The position numbers were made by a program, and so were the translations under genes. A stretch of 64,000 nt of DNA from the NCBI GenBank assembly GCA_019925095.2, contig CM034415.1, positions 11,576,833-11,640,832 of the forward strand, in the 5' to 3' direction. Every line of letters begins with the position of its first letter. Position 1 is the first letter of the stretch. The stretch comes from Dendrolimus kikuchii (taxonomy: Eukaryota > Arthropoda > Insecta > Lepidoptera > Lasiocampidae). Shown piece by piece: positions 43,201 through 49,943 of the stretch. The notes below the pieces were generated by a model. It worked only from the letters and a program-made list of their open reading frames with translations. It was not told the origin of the DNA and searched no databases.

Positions 43201-45178
43201 AACAACATTGGCCTCGCTGGAAGATCTTCCTTTGAGACAGAGGAGCATTCCATCTCGCACCTCCAACCGGTAGGGTCACTCCCTTCATGGCCTTTTATTT
43301 TCTAGATTTTTTGCATTTGTCTGTTCGTTTGGGATTCACGTAAAAACTATTGGGCTGATTGCAATGCGGTATTCACTGATTTCAGTGTCCTTTATATCCC
43401 GGCAAACCCACAGAAATTTTCTTGGGAGTGGTTTAAAATGGCCCGATTGAAAAAAAAATTTAATTCCAATATAATATTTTAACTGATCAATTGCAAATCC
43501 TCTGTTATAAAATCTGTAATACTTCATATTTCAGGAATATCTCAGGGTCAATATATCATGCAGTTCATGTGACACCCTTATTCGCAAGCCGAAATGGCAG
43601 TATTGCTTGCTATGGAATATTATGCATTCTTAGCTCTGTTCTGCTTAGATGATTCGTAACACTGTTGTGTGATACTAAAATTGGACTATTGGTCTACATT
43701 GTTCAATATTATATAAAAACTTACAGGTGCTAATAAATATTTCTTCCCATGTCTATCCTCTACCTTCAGCAGTTCAGGACCGATTTCTATTCTTCCTGTC
43801 TTCTCCCATAAACCTGCACTTGTCAGCTTTGGTAATGCCAGTCTCTGTGCTCCAGTACGTTCTATACAAGTTGTGGTGATATTTTCTAATTTTTTTAGAC
43901 TACGTTGTGCTAATGGTAGGAGGATGAATAGACCAGAACTGGTTGGACGGACTAGACCGCATTCGAGGAGATGCTGAAAATGGGAATTGAAAACTTATTA
44001 ACATAGCTATTGGGAAGACAGTGCAGGCTGAGTCTCAAAAACAAGTCATTCATCTATAAAGCTGTTCGGAAATCCGACTGGACTTATAGCATAGAACTGG
44101 TACAGCCAGTAAGTCTTATCTAGAGATGCTACAGCTTTATCAAAACACAGTATTCATTTTAATACTTAGAGCAACGTGGTTCATAGAGGTTAATGAGATA
44201 CATACGTATTTACAAATGCCAAAATTTAAGGAAGAAATAAATGGTATAGCAATTTTTACAAAGATAAGCTAATGGATGTGTTATTGTTGTAGGGTGCATT
44301 TATATATTATTTGAGATATAAAGTGAATTTTTGGGTGGTTATAAAAAAAACATAACCACAAAGGCTAAGGGGGGAGCGCCGCTTCGCTTTACTCCCGCCA
44401 TAGCCTTCTAACCCAGTGTTCCGTAAACTTTTTGTGTTCAAGGTACATCTAGGAAAACGAACGTTTTTAGAAGTACACCACAAAGAAAAATCATTTCTTA
44501 AGTAATATTAATCAAAATTTATTTATTAATCACCGAAACAATATTGATTATTAATCAACACACCTAAAGTTTAAATTGCAGCGTAACCTTATTTTTCCGA
44601 GGCACACCAATTAATACTTTGCGAAATACTGTTCTAACCTATATTAAAAAAGTTAAAATCTGTTCATAATAAATAAATGCACCAGCCCTATAATTATAAC
44701 CCACCCCAAACTAACTAGTTTGTAGCCCTCACTGTTATTAGCCAGATTGTGAATTAAAAACATGGGATGCTAAAGAATGTGCATAGTGGAGAAGAAAAAT
44801 TAGGAAAACGGACTCCGGCTCTCCCGACGCAACTAGAACTTAAAGCTCGGATGTTGATGATGACAAGTTACCTATTAGCTTTCAATTTTGATCATGAACA
44901 CTACGCCAAACTTGGTTACATAAAGTTAAGGCTTAAAGAGTGTTCCCAGCAGATAAACATAGCAACTTATTATTCAACACTCTTTTTAGATCCTAATTAG
45001 TGAGATAATTGTAATAATTTATATTTGTTTCACGAATGAAACTCAAAATTTGGATGTAAAAAAAACATCAAAACAATTCACGTACCTTTTGACTTTTACA
45101 AGTTATTTCTGTATTTTTAATCTTCGCATTCTTCGGTATTGTGATTAAAGGTTGAAATAGTTGAGAAACACGTCTCAT
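25353..45178 (-). CDS. PARS2: Mitochondrial prolyl-tRNA synthetase, nine-exon gene
   Basis: Joined coding exons (minus strand): 45178-45086, 43973-43725, 42700-42620, 40813-40633, 39609-39431, 37385-37267, 31512-31416, 29234-29086, 25524-25353. Lengths are 93, 249, 81, 181, 179, 119, 97, 149 and 172, total 1320 bp, 439 residues plus TAA. Every intron is GT-AG and phases match across all eight junctions. The enzyme charges mitochondrial tRNA-Pro with proline. Seen in order: basic N-terminus suiting a matrix presequence, class II motif 1 region, the P-T-H-E-E motif, motif 2 (R-D-E...R-P...R-E-F), a CX2C-X12-CX2C insert, S-H-E-W, motif 3 (Y-G-I-G-L-T-R) and a C-terminal anticodon-binding domain. 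Length is close to animal PARS2 proteins (about 475). The introns total about 18.5 kb and consist mostly of transposon sequence. Family assignment rests on continuous homology I recognise along the whole protein; a BLAST search or RNA-seq would confirm it. Confidence 0.93.
25768..26301 (+). pseudogene. gypsy pol C-terminal remnant with tandem 28-residue repeats
   Basis: Begins [10 protein letters not shown], like the end of a gypsy integrase, whose family form ends in an R-H-x-D-Q motif; here W-R-H-E-D-I-Q. That segment is repeated three times as an 84-bp unit (about 25801, 25899, 25983) that stays in frame. The first unit has an expanded poly-Lys (A)n run. A Ser/Pro-rich tail follows to the stop at 26301. 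Confidence 0.55.
26318..27110 (-). mobile_element. Penelope-like element, 5'-truncated
   Basis: Minus-oriented copy inserted in the gypsy relic: GIY-YIG endonuclease end, 3' region with a repeat F-like block (26540-26640), then a terminal ~145-bp segment identical in type to the arms of the palindrome at 39.7-40.0 kb. Confidence 0.8.
26676..27110 (-). pseudogene. Penelope-like GIY-YIG endonuclease
   Basis: About 145 codons, open to TAG/TGA near 26676. Motif G-V-Y...S-Y-I-G-Q-T, then R-V-K-E-H, a S-A-I-S-E-H block and R-E-A-I-E-I-K-K-H: the catalytic GIY-YIG fold with its Arg and Glu, as in Penelope-type retroelements. The reverse transcriptase part is missing. The upstream end is a K-rich A-tract, so the truncation point is near 27110. 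Confidence 0.85.
27330..27590 (-). repeat. Repeat C, single copy
   Basis: Same orientation and short-variant form as the array monomers but with its own differences (CAGGCGCAGTTG). Lies in PARS2 intron 8. Confidence 0.8.
27600..28450 (+). repeat. Dispersed repeat H, split by an RTE tail
   Basis: Carries GGGAATCGCGCGGGAATTTG and GTAATAAAATGTGTGATATT segments, shared with 43300-43530, 46290-46400 and 47745-48360. Class not determined. Confidence 0.5.
27980..28304 (+). mobile_element. RTE-like LINE tail, with TSD
   Basis: 12-bp duplication ATTTTTCTTTCT at 27968-27979 and 28305-28316. Frame open from 28004 to the usual stop. About 15 bp at the 5' edge match neither the RTE nor the host repeat, as if added during integration. 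Confidence 0.85.
28539..28862 (-). mobile_element. Solo LTR, 324 bp
   Basis: Minus sense begins TGTTACAATTAGCC and ends GACTCGTAACA, with AATAAA near its middle. No flanking internal sequence. A diverged plus-oriented copy is at 40975-41306. No clean target duplication. Confidence 0.68.
29086..29234 (-). CDS. PARS2: PARS2 exon 8 (residues 334-382)
   Basis: Contains [14 protein letters not shown], the conserved anticodon-domain segment (family pattern D-D-R...T-I-G-x-R). Acceptor TTAACAG, donor GTATCT; ends with two bases of codon 383. Confidence 0.92.
29446..29703 (-). mobile_element. tRNA-derived SINE, family S1
   Basis: Minus sense starts with box A-like TAGCGTAATGG and box B-like GGTTCTAACC, then ends CCCAGCAGTGGGAC...GGGCTGTTATT. 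The second copy is at 54825-55110. Pol III transcription is expected for such heads. Confidence 0.8.
29903..30239 (-). mobile_element. RTE-like LINE tail
   Basis: (CATA)n then the terminal coding tail; a longer variant including CATTCTTTCATCATGCATTC. Confidence 0.83.
30596..30866 (+). mobile_element. Retroposon R with A-tail and TSD
   Basis: 271 bp ending in (A)14, between copies of GGTGAATTTTATAC (30582-30595, 30867-30880). The 3' half is GC-rich (TGTTATCGCCCCCGACCGAC). A truncated minus copy is at 49005-49110. No known domain. Confidence 0.75.
30985..31165 (+). mobile_element. Retroposon P, truncated copy
   Basis: Matches the 3' half of 6010-6485, ending ACTCGAGTCCGTAGA then an A-rich tail. 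Confidence 0.6.
31416..31512 (-). CDS. PARS2: PARS2 exon 7 (residues 301-333)
   Basis: Completes motif 3 (R-L-L-A-A-S-L-E) and enters the anticodon-binding domain at [10 protein letters not shown]. Acceptor ATTGACAG, donor GTGAAC. The first array monomer begins about 120 bp from this exon. Confidence 0.92.
31635..34505 (-). repeat. Tandem array of repeat C, ten ~284-bp monomers
   Basis: Head-to-tail units; equivalent positions at 32049, 32333, 32616, 32900, 33184, 33468, 33751 and 34035 give periods of 283-284 bp. Nine units carry the short variable segment (GTAGGCTACAATCGACG); the outermost unit at 31635-31950 carries the long form seen in dispersed copies. Monomers differ by only a few bases; T-run length varies. 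Each contains a full repeat C including its stem-loop end and T/A-rich tail. The 60-residue open frames are by-products. Lies in PARS2 intron 6. Confidence 0.93.
34506..35665 (+). mobile_element. LINE 3' end, split by a solo LTR
   Basis: The coding end reads [13 protein letters not shown]...F-K-T-M-I, the usual CR1/Jockey C-terminus, with stop near 34670. The 3' UTR resumes after the LTR: GGTTGTCTGGAAGAGATCGC, GCGATAAGACCGCC, AATAAAG and an (ATCT)n tail (35629-35664). Confidence 0.78.
34786..35422 (+). mobile_element. Solo LTR, 637 bp
   Basis: Ends are TGTCGGAGT...AACTCCGACA, a 9-10 bp inverted terminus with TG/CA. AATAAA occurs near 35325. It sits in an (AT)n tract, so the target duplication cannot be resolved. 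A full LTR element was probably lost by LTR-LTR recombination. Confidence 0.75.
35666..35933. other. No gene recognised
   Basis: Several ATCGATT-type repeats (35720-35820) form small palindromes. No coding signal. Confidence 0.35.
35934..36365 (+). repeat. Repeat C, head-to-tail pair, inverted to the array
   Basis: A partial long-variant unit (35934-36055) directly followed by a nearly complete short-variant unit (36083-36345). Same intron as the array, opposite orientation. Confidence 0.83.
36420..36545. repeat. Palindrome with GCACCGACTTC arms
   Basis: CTTGAAGTCGGTGC (about 36476) faces GCACCGACTTCAAGG (36530); related to the palindrome at 24.3 kb. Confidence 0.6.
36560..36720 (+). repeat. 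Repeat D, internally deleted
   Basis: Both ends present (GAAGTGACAACTTCTTATGG to TTATCACTTCTGACGGGCG) but the ~240-bp AT-rich middle is missing. Confidence 0.7.
36722..37128 (+). repeat. Repeat D, complete copy
   Basis: Directly follows the deleted copy, same orientation. About 407 bp with the ACGTAACGCGTTACGG palindrome near its start and TCGGACGTCCCGAGACGC at its end. Confidence 0.72.
37180..37222 (+). repeat. (TA)n microsatellite
   Basis: About 21 uninterrupted TA units 45 bp from PARS2 exon 6. Confidence 0.9.
37267..37385 (-). CDS. PARS2: PARS2 exon 6 (residues 262-300), start of motif 3
   Basis: Starts [12 protein letters not shown] and ends C-Y-G-I-G-L-T-R, with the Arg codon split 2+1 across intron 6. 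Acceptor TTTCAG, donor GTAACT. The next intron (31513-37266) carries the repeat C tandem array. Confidence 0.92.
37427..37802 (+). mobile_element. pogo/Tigger-like end, candidate
   Basis: CAGTGTCAACTCTATATAACG after a TA resembles a pogo-family terminus; an inverse CGTTATATAGAGT lies at 37470. The other terminus was not found. Confidence 0.35.
37803..38306 (-). mobile_element. LINE family E 3' fragment, with TSD
   Basis: 504 bp, poly(T) at the left, between copies of TATGGAAGACAA (37791-37802, 38307-38318). Shares ACTTAGAACGTAGTTA and ACCGGGTCCTTTGC blocks with 45586-45828. Moderately GC-rich, no intact frame. Confidence 0.83.
38700..38882 (-). mobile_element. tRNA-derived SINE, family S2
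   Basis: Minus sense starts GGCCTCTGTGGTTGAGTGGG (box A) and has GGGTTCGATTCC (perfect box B). The rest differs from a tRNA, so it is a SINE. The second copy is at 40128-40310. Confidence 0.83.
38883..39430. other. Intron 5 sequence, no feature recognised
   Basis: Unassigned, AT-rich towards exon 5. Confidence 0.35.
39431..39609 (-). CDS. PARS2: PARS2 exon 5 (residues 202-261)
   Basis: Completes the split Val codon, then reads [13 protein letters not shown], conserved in bacterial-type and mitochondrial ProRS. A CX2C-X12-CX2C block follows, the cysteine-paired insert also found in animal PARS2. Ends F-N-S-I-E at a GTAAAT donor. Confidence 0.92.
39725..40013. mobile_element. Palindrome of two Penelope-like 3' ends
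   Basis: Arms 39725-39862 and 39876-40013 are nearly perfect inverse copies around a ~13-bp centre. Each arm matches the 3' terminus of the Penelope-like element at 26318-26465. The two copies lie head to head. It could form a very stable hairpin in the PARS2 pre-mRNA. Confidence 0.85.
40128..40310 (-). mobile_element. tRNA-derived SINE, family S2
   Basis: Second S2 copy, with GGGTTCGATTCC box B and GTGGTTGAGCGGG box A in the minus sense. Confidence 0.83.
40633..40813 (-). CDS. PARS2: PARS2 exon 4 (residues 142-201), motif 2
   Basis: Starts [11 protein letters not shown] and contains R-S-R-E-F-V-M-L-D, the motif 2 strand-loop-strand that contacts ATP and the tRNA acceptor end. The usual M-K-D reads M-L-D, and an alanine-rich stretch follows. 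The exon is strikingly GC-rich next to its introns. It ends after one base of codon 202. Confidence 0.92.
40975..41306 (+). mobile_element. Solo LTR fragment, diverged copy
   Basis: Matches 28862-28539 in reverse; the 3' terminus stops at ACTCGTA beside an RTE insertion, and the 5' end is diverged. Confidence 0.62.
41307..41470. mobile_element. Two RTE tails as an inverted repeat
   Basis: A minus tail (41307-41396) meets a plus tail (41397-41470). Both are terminal ~70-85 bp pieces with their CATA/TATG microsatellites outward. Confidence 0.75.
41471..42014. other. Unassigned stretch in intron 3
   Basis: Several open frames on the plus strand, none with a domain I know. Higher GC than typical intron, so possibly transposon-derived. 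Confidence 0.3.
42015..42130. repeat. Dispersed repeat F block
   Basis: ACCGCTTCGCAACGTGTTAT...GAAGAAGCGG with a terminal GAAGCGGTAGT inverse. Confidence 0.5.
42165..42416 (+). mobile_element. LINE 3' end with A-tail
   Basis: GC-rich segment ending GCTGGGTCCAGCTCC then (A)13 at about 42404-42416. Only one copy in the window; family unknown. Confidence 0.5.
42620..42700 (-). CDS. PARS2: PARS2 exon 3 (residues 115-141)
   Basis: Twenty-seven codons between ATTTCAG and GTAATA. Begins T-H-E-E, the prolyl-tRNA synthetase signature, and ends L-L-L-Y-Q, leading into motif 2. An open frame on the plus strand across it is only a shadow. Confidence 0.92.
42754..43060 (+). mobile_element. SINE-B, full length
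   Basis: 5' end ATCCGTGCAGGAACGG, tail CTCCAGTAATAAATAAAAAA; diverged (AAGTCCGGCAGCACATTGG). It starts only 54 bp from PARS2 exon 3. Confidence 0.83.
43066..43273 (-). repeat. Dispersed repeat K, uninterrupted copy
   Basis: Inverse of 2384-2483 joined directly to 3230-3350; serves as the empty site for the hAT MITE at 2484-3229. Confidence 0.78.
43300..43530 (+). repeat. Dispersed repeat H fragment
   Basis: Shares GGGATTCACGTAAAAACTAT with 46348 and a related form at 48068. Confidence 0.55.
43725..43973 (-). CDS. PARS2: PARS2 exon 2 (residues 32-114)
   Basis: Eighty-three codons, phase 0 at both ends, flanked by a TTTTCAG acceptor and a GTAAGT donor. Carries the motif 1 region (G-L-V-R-P-T-S-S-G then L-L-P-L) and the D-R-H-G-K-K-Y segment ending L-A-P, which continues as T-H-E-E in exon 3. 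Confidence 0.92.
44414..44631. mobile_element. hAT-type MITE, 218 bp
   Basis: Ends CAGTGTTCCGTAAACTTTTT and, inverse, CAGTATTTCGCAAAG; perfect 8-bp duplication TTCTAACC (44406-44413, 44632-44639). Non-coding; in PARS2 intron 1. Confidence 0.85.
44767..45000 (+). CDS. Unrecognised 77-codon frame in intron 1
   Basis: Plus-strand frame with mixed composition ([14 protein letters not shown]; ends T-L-F-L-D-P-N). Not matched to any repeat here and not low-complexity. Could be an exon of an antisense gene, a transposon piece or chance; no family recognised. Confidence 0.25.
   Translation: MLKNVHSGEEKLGKRTPALPTQLELKARMLMMTSYLLAFNFDHEHYAKLGYIKLRLKECSQQINIATYYSTLFLDPN
45086..45178 (-). CDS. PARS2: PARS2 exon 1 (residues 1-31)
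   Basis: Starts at ATG 45178 and ends in K before a GTACGT donor. The first 23 residues hold Arg and Lys but no Asp or Glu, as in mitochondrial import presequences. The end, C-K-S-Q-K, matches the family's conserved lead-in to motif 1. A three-codon upstream ORF overlaps the start codon. The 5' UTR and promoter cannot be delimited. Confidence 0.85.
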
Positions 45179-45186
45179 TGTGCCAT
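45175..45186 (-). promoter_or_regulatory. Three-codon uORF overlapping the PARS2 start
   Basis: Reads ATG-GCA-CAA-TGA; its stop shares the four bases ATGA with the main start codon. If transcription begins upstream, ribosomes would have to leak past it or re-initiate. That is inference; the sequence only shows the arrangement. Confidence 0.5.
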
Positions 45187-45585
45187 AAACGAGCCTATTT
45201 TGATTAAAAATATATTTGTTATTTTCTTACAATTTTTAGGTTAAGTAATAAGTAAATCAGCTGTCCACTTTTGATGTTACGTTTTGCTGTTTTTGTTTCG
45301 CTTTTCGTTGACTCATTATACTTTAATAAATCTATTAAATTATAAATCGCAATTTATGAATTTGTATAAAAATACAAAACTAAATAATTTTGATGCTCTT
45401 TATGATGTTGTTCAATTTATTTACCTATTATTATCGACCAAGTTGTGATTTCAAAGAAGAAAGCAAAATTAAAACGTAAGAATTAAGAGACCCATTCACT
45501 ATCGGCCATTGAAAATTTGGTGGCGGGTGGAGCTTGCAGGACTCGAGAGGCGTTCTCCTCGGTGTTGCTGGACGTAATACAGGCT

Positions 45586-45828
45586 TTTTTTTAAGGTGGG
45601 GGGAAATACATTTTGCACACTACCGGGTCCTTTGCTAGGGATTAGACCAAAGCGATGAGATGTGAAGCCACTGAAGATAGCGCAGCCACCAGAGTCATTC
45701 GCCGGCATCTGTGGAGATTCGGCAAGGTACCACCCTCCTCCCATGTGCCCCGCGCTTGTGGCAGGAAGAGCGTGAGACTTAGAACGTAGTTATGCCCACG
45801 CTGATCCTAGCGTATCAGTGCTTGAGAA
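45586..45828 (-). mobile_element. LINE family E 3' fragment, with TSD
   Basis: 243 bp starting in poly(T), flanked by an exact 15-bp duplication GACGTAATACAGGCT (45571-45585, 45829-45843). Same family as 37803-38306. Confidence 0.88.
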
Positions 45829-46044
45829 GACGTAATACAGGCTGCAACAACATTCACAATCCTGCATTACACGGTGGACTGCTATGCAGGTTAGTGAATG
45901 TGCTTGTATAATAAGCATTGCTGTACTTCTATAACGGTGCGAAGTTTTTTACCCCGCGAGTACGCCGCGGGTCAAAACCTAGTAAGCAGCTCTATTTTCC
46001 TTACATAAAAAATAATGAAGTTTTTATATAACGAGCGAAGCCAC

Positions 46045-46200
46045 GAGTAAAGCTAGTAACCCTTCTTTGAAAAACCATCTAACTGATGGTGAAATCCGTT
46101 TAAACATCCGTTGCGTAGTTTAGAACGAGTTCATGGATATACAGACAGACAGACTGACGCGGAAAGCAACTTTGTTTTGACTATATAAAATTAGAGTCTT
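46045..46200 (+). repeat. Dispersed repeat Y
   Basis: CATCTAACTGATGGTGAAA and GACAGACAGACTGACGCGGAAAGC; inverse relative at 58490-58650. Both adjoin CTAGT-type ends (GTAAAGCTAGTA), a common lepidopteran arrangement. Confidence 0.55.
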
Positions 46201-46289
46201 GTTGGTTCGTGGCCGGGTGTAGTCGGCATAGACAAATATAAAATTCTAAACACGCCGTGTCTGTACATTAAAGCTATTTAAAAATAAAA

Positions 46290-46400
46290 CAACTGGAATA
46301 GACTATATTTATAAACGATGCAATTTTTATTTATTTCTTGTCTGTTTATTCGGGATTCACGTAAAAACTATTGGGCCGATTTCAATGCGGTTTTCGCTGA
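46290..46400 (+). repeat. Dispersed repeat H fragment
   Basis: CAACTGGAATAGACTATAT also occurs at 27588; GGGATTCACGTAAAAAC links it to 43.3 kb. Confidence 0.55.
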
Positions 46401-46439
46401 TCGACAGCAAATTCTTGGACTAAAATGCTTTTATTTAAA

Positions 46440-47060
46440 TGATTTGAATCACATATTAATAATGTTATGAGAAACTTCTATTATAGGCTGAAAATATTAT
46501 ATACATTAAGGAATTTTATAAGTGTAGATGTGAGAAAGCAACTGGTAGAGAGTCTAGTCCTTTCGAAACTAAATTACCTTGACACTGTATATGGATCATG
46601 CCTGCTAACAAGAACAGAGCGTCTTATACAACGCGTACAAAACTCTTGTGCCAGATTTTGCTTTCAGATACCTAGGAGGTGTCATATAACACCATTTCTT
46701 AATGTAAACGATATTCTTAAGATGGTAGCTAGAAGAAAACTTCATCTGGCTACCCTATTGTTTGGAATAATTTCTACACAAAATCCAACATACTTATATG
46801 AAAAAATGGACTGGAGACAAAATAGGACGCCAGAATACAGTGCGCGTGTTGTTACTAAGCCTTTAGTGACGTCTAAGCATAGAACAGCTGCGTTTAGGGG
46901 TTGTTTCAAATTTGCAGCAACTCATTGCTGGAATGATCTCCCACCACCTTTATGAAAGTGTTGAACTCACTGTGGAATTCTTTAAAATAATGCATAGCCC
47001 TTTTTGCCCATAATACATTGTAGTTTTTTCTTTTCTTTTCACATCACTACGTGTATGATA
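46440..47060 (+). pseudogene. CR1/Jockey-type LINE C-terminal fragment
   Basis: 162-codon frame (46467-46955): L-V-E-S-L-V-L-S-K-L-N-Y, I-Q-R-V-Q-N-S-C-A-R-F, then H-C-W-N-D-L-P-P at the end. This is the post-RT region of CR1/Jockey LINEs. RT core absent; the 3' side runs into an (AT)n tract. Confidence 0.72.
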
Positions 47061-47083
47061 TATCTTTAAGTTTTTTTGTAATT

Positions 47084-47088
<5 letters not shown>

Positions 47089-47170
<82 letters not shown>
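47089..47170. repeat. (AT)n microsatellite
   Basis: About 40 AT units; a second tract of about 30 units lies at 47394-47457. Confidence 0.95.
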
Positions 47171-47172
<2 letters not shown>

Positions 47173-47179
47173 TATAATA

Positions 47180-47391
47180 TCTTCTTTAATATATATAAAT
47201 TACGTGTCACGTTGTGTGTCCGCGATGGACTCCTAAACTACTCAACCGATTTTAATCAAATTTGCACACCGTGTGCAGTTTGATCCGACTTGAAAGATAG
47301 GATAGCTTACATTTGGGCCCGGTAGGTGGCGCTGGAATAGGGTTCTAAATTTTATTTCTTCAGACCAGAACAACGTCTGCCGGGACAGCTA

Positions 47392-47397
<6 letters not shown>
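47180..47397 (+). repeat. Dispersed repeat V
   Basis: From GTCCGCGATGGACTCC through CAACCGATTTTAATC to AACGTCTGCCGGGACAGCTAGT. Relative at 54255-54480 (inverse ...CCGGCAGACGTTGTCCTGCC). The CTAGT end is seen in Helitron- or SINE-like lepidopteran repeats; class left open. Confidence 0.55.

Positions 47398-47457
<60 letters not shown>
47394..47457. repeat. (TA)n microsatellite
   Basis: Begins right at the CTAGTATATA end of repeat V. Confidence 0.93.
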
Positions 47458-47460
<3 letters not shown>

Positions 47461-47744
47461 ATCTATAGAGATGTTATTGGGTAAAGTGTATGGAGGTTGG
47501 CACTGAAAATCAGCGCTATATCGGGATTTAAAAAAAAATTCGATACAGCACAATGCTGAGTTGTCAACCTCGTTGACTAAAAATCTCGACGTACAAGCCT
47601 TAGTTATTTATTTATTAATTACATATATGTTTTTGTGTTTTATGTAAAAATGGTGTGAATCTATTATTTGTTTTTTATGTACAGCGTCGTATTTTTTTTA
47701 GTCAATAAATCTTTTCTTTCTTTCTTTCTTTCTTTTAGCCTGGG

Positions 47745-48390
47745 AATCGTGCCAGAAATTTTCTGGGAATGATTTAAATTGGCCAGATTATAAAAAAATG
47801 AACTCCAATATGTTTTTTTCACTGATCGATAGTAAATATGTAATAAAACGTGTGATATTTTCTTCCCGGAAGTGGTTTCAAATTTTTCGGATGCATAAAA
47901 ATTAGCTTATTCCGACAGTTTCCACTAAAACATTAAACTCTGCGATACCTTGTGTCCCGGGAAATCACGCGGGAATTTCCAGTCGAGCGTAGACGAAGTC
48001 GCAGGCATAGCCTATTAGACTATATAAACAGTGGAGAACATGATGCATTTTTTTACAATTCTTGTCTGTTTGTTCGAGATTTACGTAAAGACTACTGGGC
48101 CGATTTCTATGCGATTATCACGAGTCTCCCTTAAGAGAGCAGCAGCGCATTTGTAGCAACTTTGATGTTGCAAATGTCCATAGGCGATGGTAACCGTTTT
48201 CCATCAAGTGGGCCGTCTACCTGTCTGCTGATCTCCTGCAATAAAAAAATAATAAAACCAGGGATTCGCGCGGGATATTTTATGGGAATGATTTAAAATG
48301 GCCAGATTAAAATAATATATTTCCAATTTGATTTTTTCACTCATCGATAGCATATTTTATGTAATAAAATGTGTTATATTATTTACTGTG
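47745..48390 (+). repeat. Dispersed repeat H, with SINE-B inside
   Basis: GGAATCGTGCCAGAAATTTTC, GAGCGTAGACGAAGTCGCAGGC and GTAATAAAATGTGTTATATT. SINE-B interrupts it at 48122-48250. Confidence 0.55.
48122..48250 (+). mobile_element. SINE-B, 5'-truncated
   Basis: Starts GAGTCTCCCTTAAGAGAGC, ends CTCCTGCAATAAAAAAAT. Confidence 0.8.
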
Positions 48391-48648
48391 TGTGGAAAGA
48401 ATGCATGATGAAAGAATGACTAAACAGATATACAATGTAAAAGTGGATGGATGCAGAAGTCGTGGAAGGCCACGACACACCTTCCATGATCAAATTGATC
48501 GTGTACTAGCAGAAGGTGATGTCAGGAGCCTTAAGAACAGACGAGCGTGCATGACAAGAGCTATGAATGTCAAAGAAGCAAGTGAGGTGTGTAAGAATAA
48601 GCCTAAATGGCGCTCTGTTGTTCGTGCCTACCCCGCAAGGGAACTGAA
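48388..48648 (+). mobile_element. RTE-like LINE tail lacking its 3' end
   Basis: Terminal frame present, but it breaks off at GGGAACT before GGCGTGAAG and the TATG tail. Confidence 0.78.
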
Positions 48649-49004
48649 GTTTGTAGTTGTTCGGATGCATATAAATTCGCTTATTTCGGCACAGTTTCCT
48701 CTAAAACGATAGCTTATGTTCTTTTTTTTATATAGGGGTGTGTGTGCCGGGAATCCCGCGGGAATTTCAAATCAAGCTTAGTCAAAGTCACGCACATATC
48801 CTAGAGCTACATAAAATCAAAGTCTGCTTTCTTCCTGGTAGTCACGCACTACACACTATGCAGTTATGTTTTATTTCTTTGTCTATTTTCTTTTTTTTTT
48901 TATGTGCCCGAATGACTATGTCACGCTTTTGACTTTGTAATACTCCTGCTCCATCTAGGATAATGTTAGCATTACTAAGGTTACTCGAAAGCGATAGTTT
49001 TTTT

Positions 49005-49110
49005 TTTTTTTTTTGTTTTTGAGTCCAGGGAAAATGCCTGGGTCGTTGCTAGGGGAACGACACGCGTCGGTCGGGGGCGATAACACTGCAGCAATAGTAT
49101 GCTCTTGGCA
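49005..49110 (-). mobile_element. Retroposon R, truncated, minus
   Basis: Poly(T) then the inverse of 30760-30866; shares TCGGTCGGGGGCGATAACAC. Confidence 0.68.
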
Positions 49111-49264
49111 GCGCGCTACAAGCTCGTCGTCCGACATGTTTGCCGGTTCAAAAAATACTGACACGTTCGCCAGGTGTGAGGACGACTGTTTGTGTTTGGT
49201 GATTGTGGCCGATGTTTGGGACTTTATTTGTTGTGTTTGGTATTTGTGGCAAACATCAAGCGTA

Positions 49265-49537
49265 TGAACGGGGCTTAAGGGTTTCCTGCCAGGGCTGCGG
49301 AGAGGCTAGGTCATATACCCGTAGCCCTGGCATAAGGCGAAGGACGGAACACCCAGGGGTTTTAGCGGGTATCCCTAACCGGTGGTGGCAACAGCATGGT
49401 ACCAGTTTTGACTGGGCATGCTGGTGCCACCCTCGATCTGGCGAATCCTACACACGGGTCGCGAATTATCCCCCCAAGGTTCTGCCCTTGTCGCGGCTTA
49501 TGGTCCTCAAGCGGATTTCTCCTGGCTAAAAAAAAAG
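49265..49537 (+). mobile_element. GC-rich LINE 3' end with A-tail
   Basis: Runs GGGTTTCCTGCCAGGGC to TCTCCTGGCTAAAAAAAAA. One copy only; R1/CR1-like by appearance, unproven. Confidence 0.45.
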
Positions 49538-49943
49538 GGGCTTACGGGTTTATTGAGTTATTTGTGATGCGATCTTGTTATTAAATGTTATTCACTTTAA
49601 ACACTGACAATATACATGTAGCTAACCATTTACGGAGTTATTTTTAACGCTATAAACAAGACGTATATGACTGGATATATTATGGTAACTCTGGAGTTAC
49701 TAACACTAACATTATCCCCTTTCTCCCCTTTCTTTTATATATATCCATTTAACCTACGATGGCTAGATATACATCTTTATTTAATATATGTCAAATTATG
49801 TTAGTATTCATGTTGTATTTAAATACTATTAGTCTGTAATTTGTTTGTAGTTGTATAATAATTCAGTAACTATTGTTATCATTTGTCTATTAAACCTCGT
49901 TTTATCAATTTATAATTCTCTAATTTAATTTGTATATACAATA

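Noticed and set aside
46950..47210. Minus-strand frame of I-Y repeats
   Set aside because: Translation of the (AT)n microsatellite.
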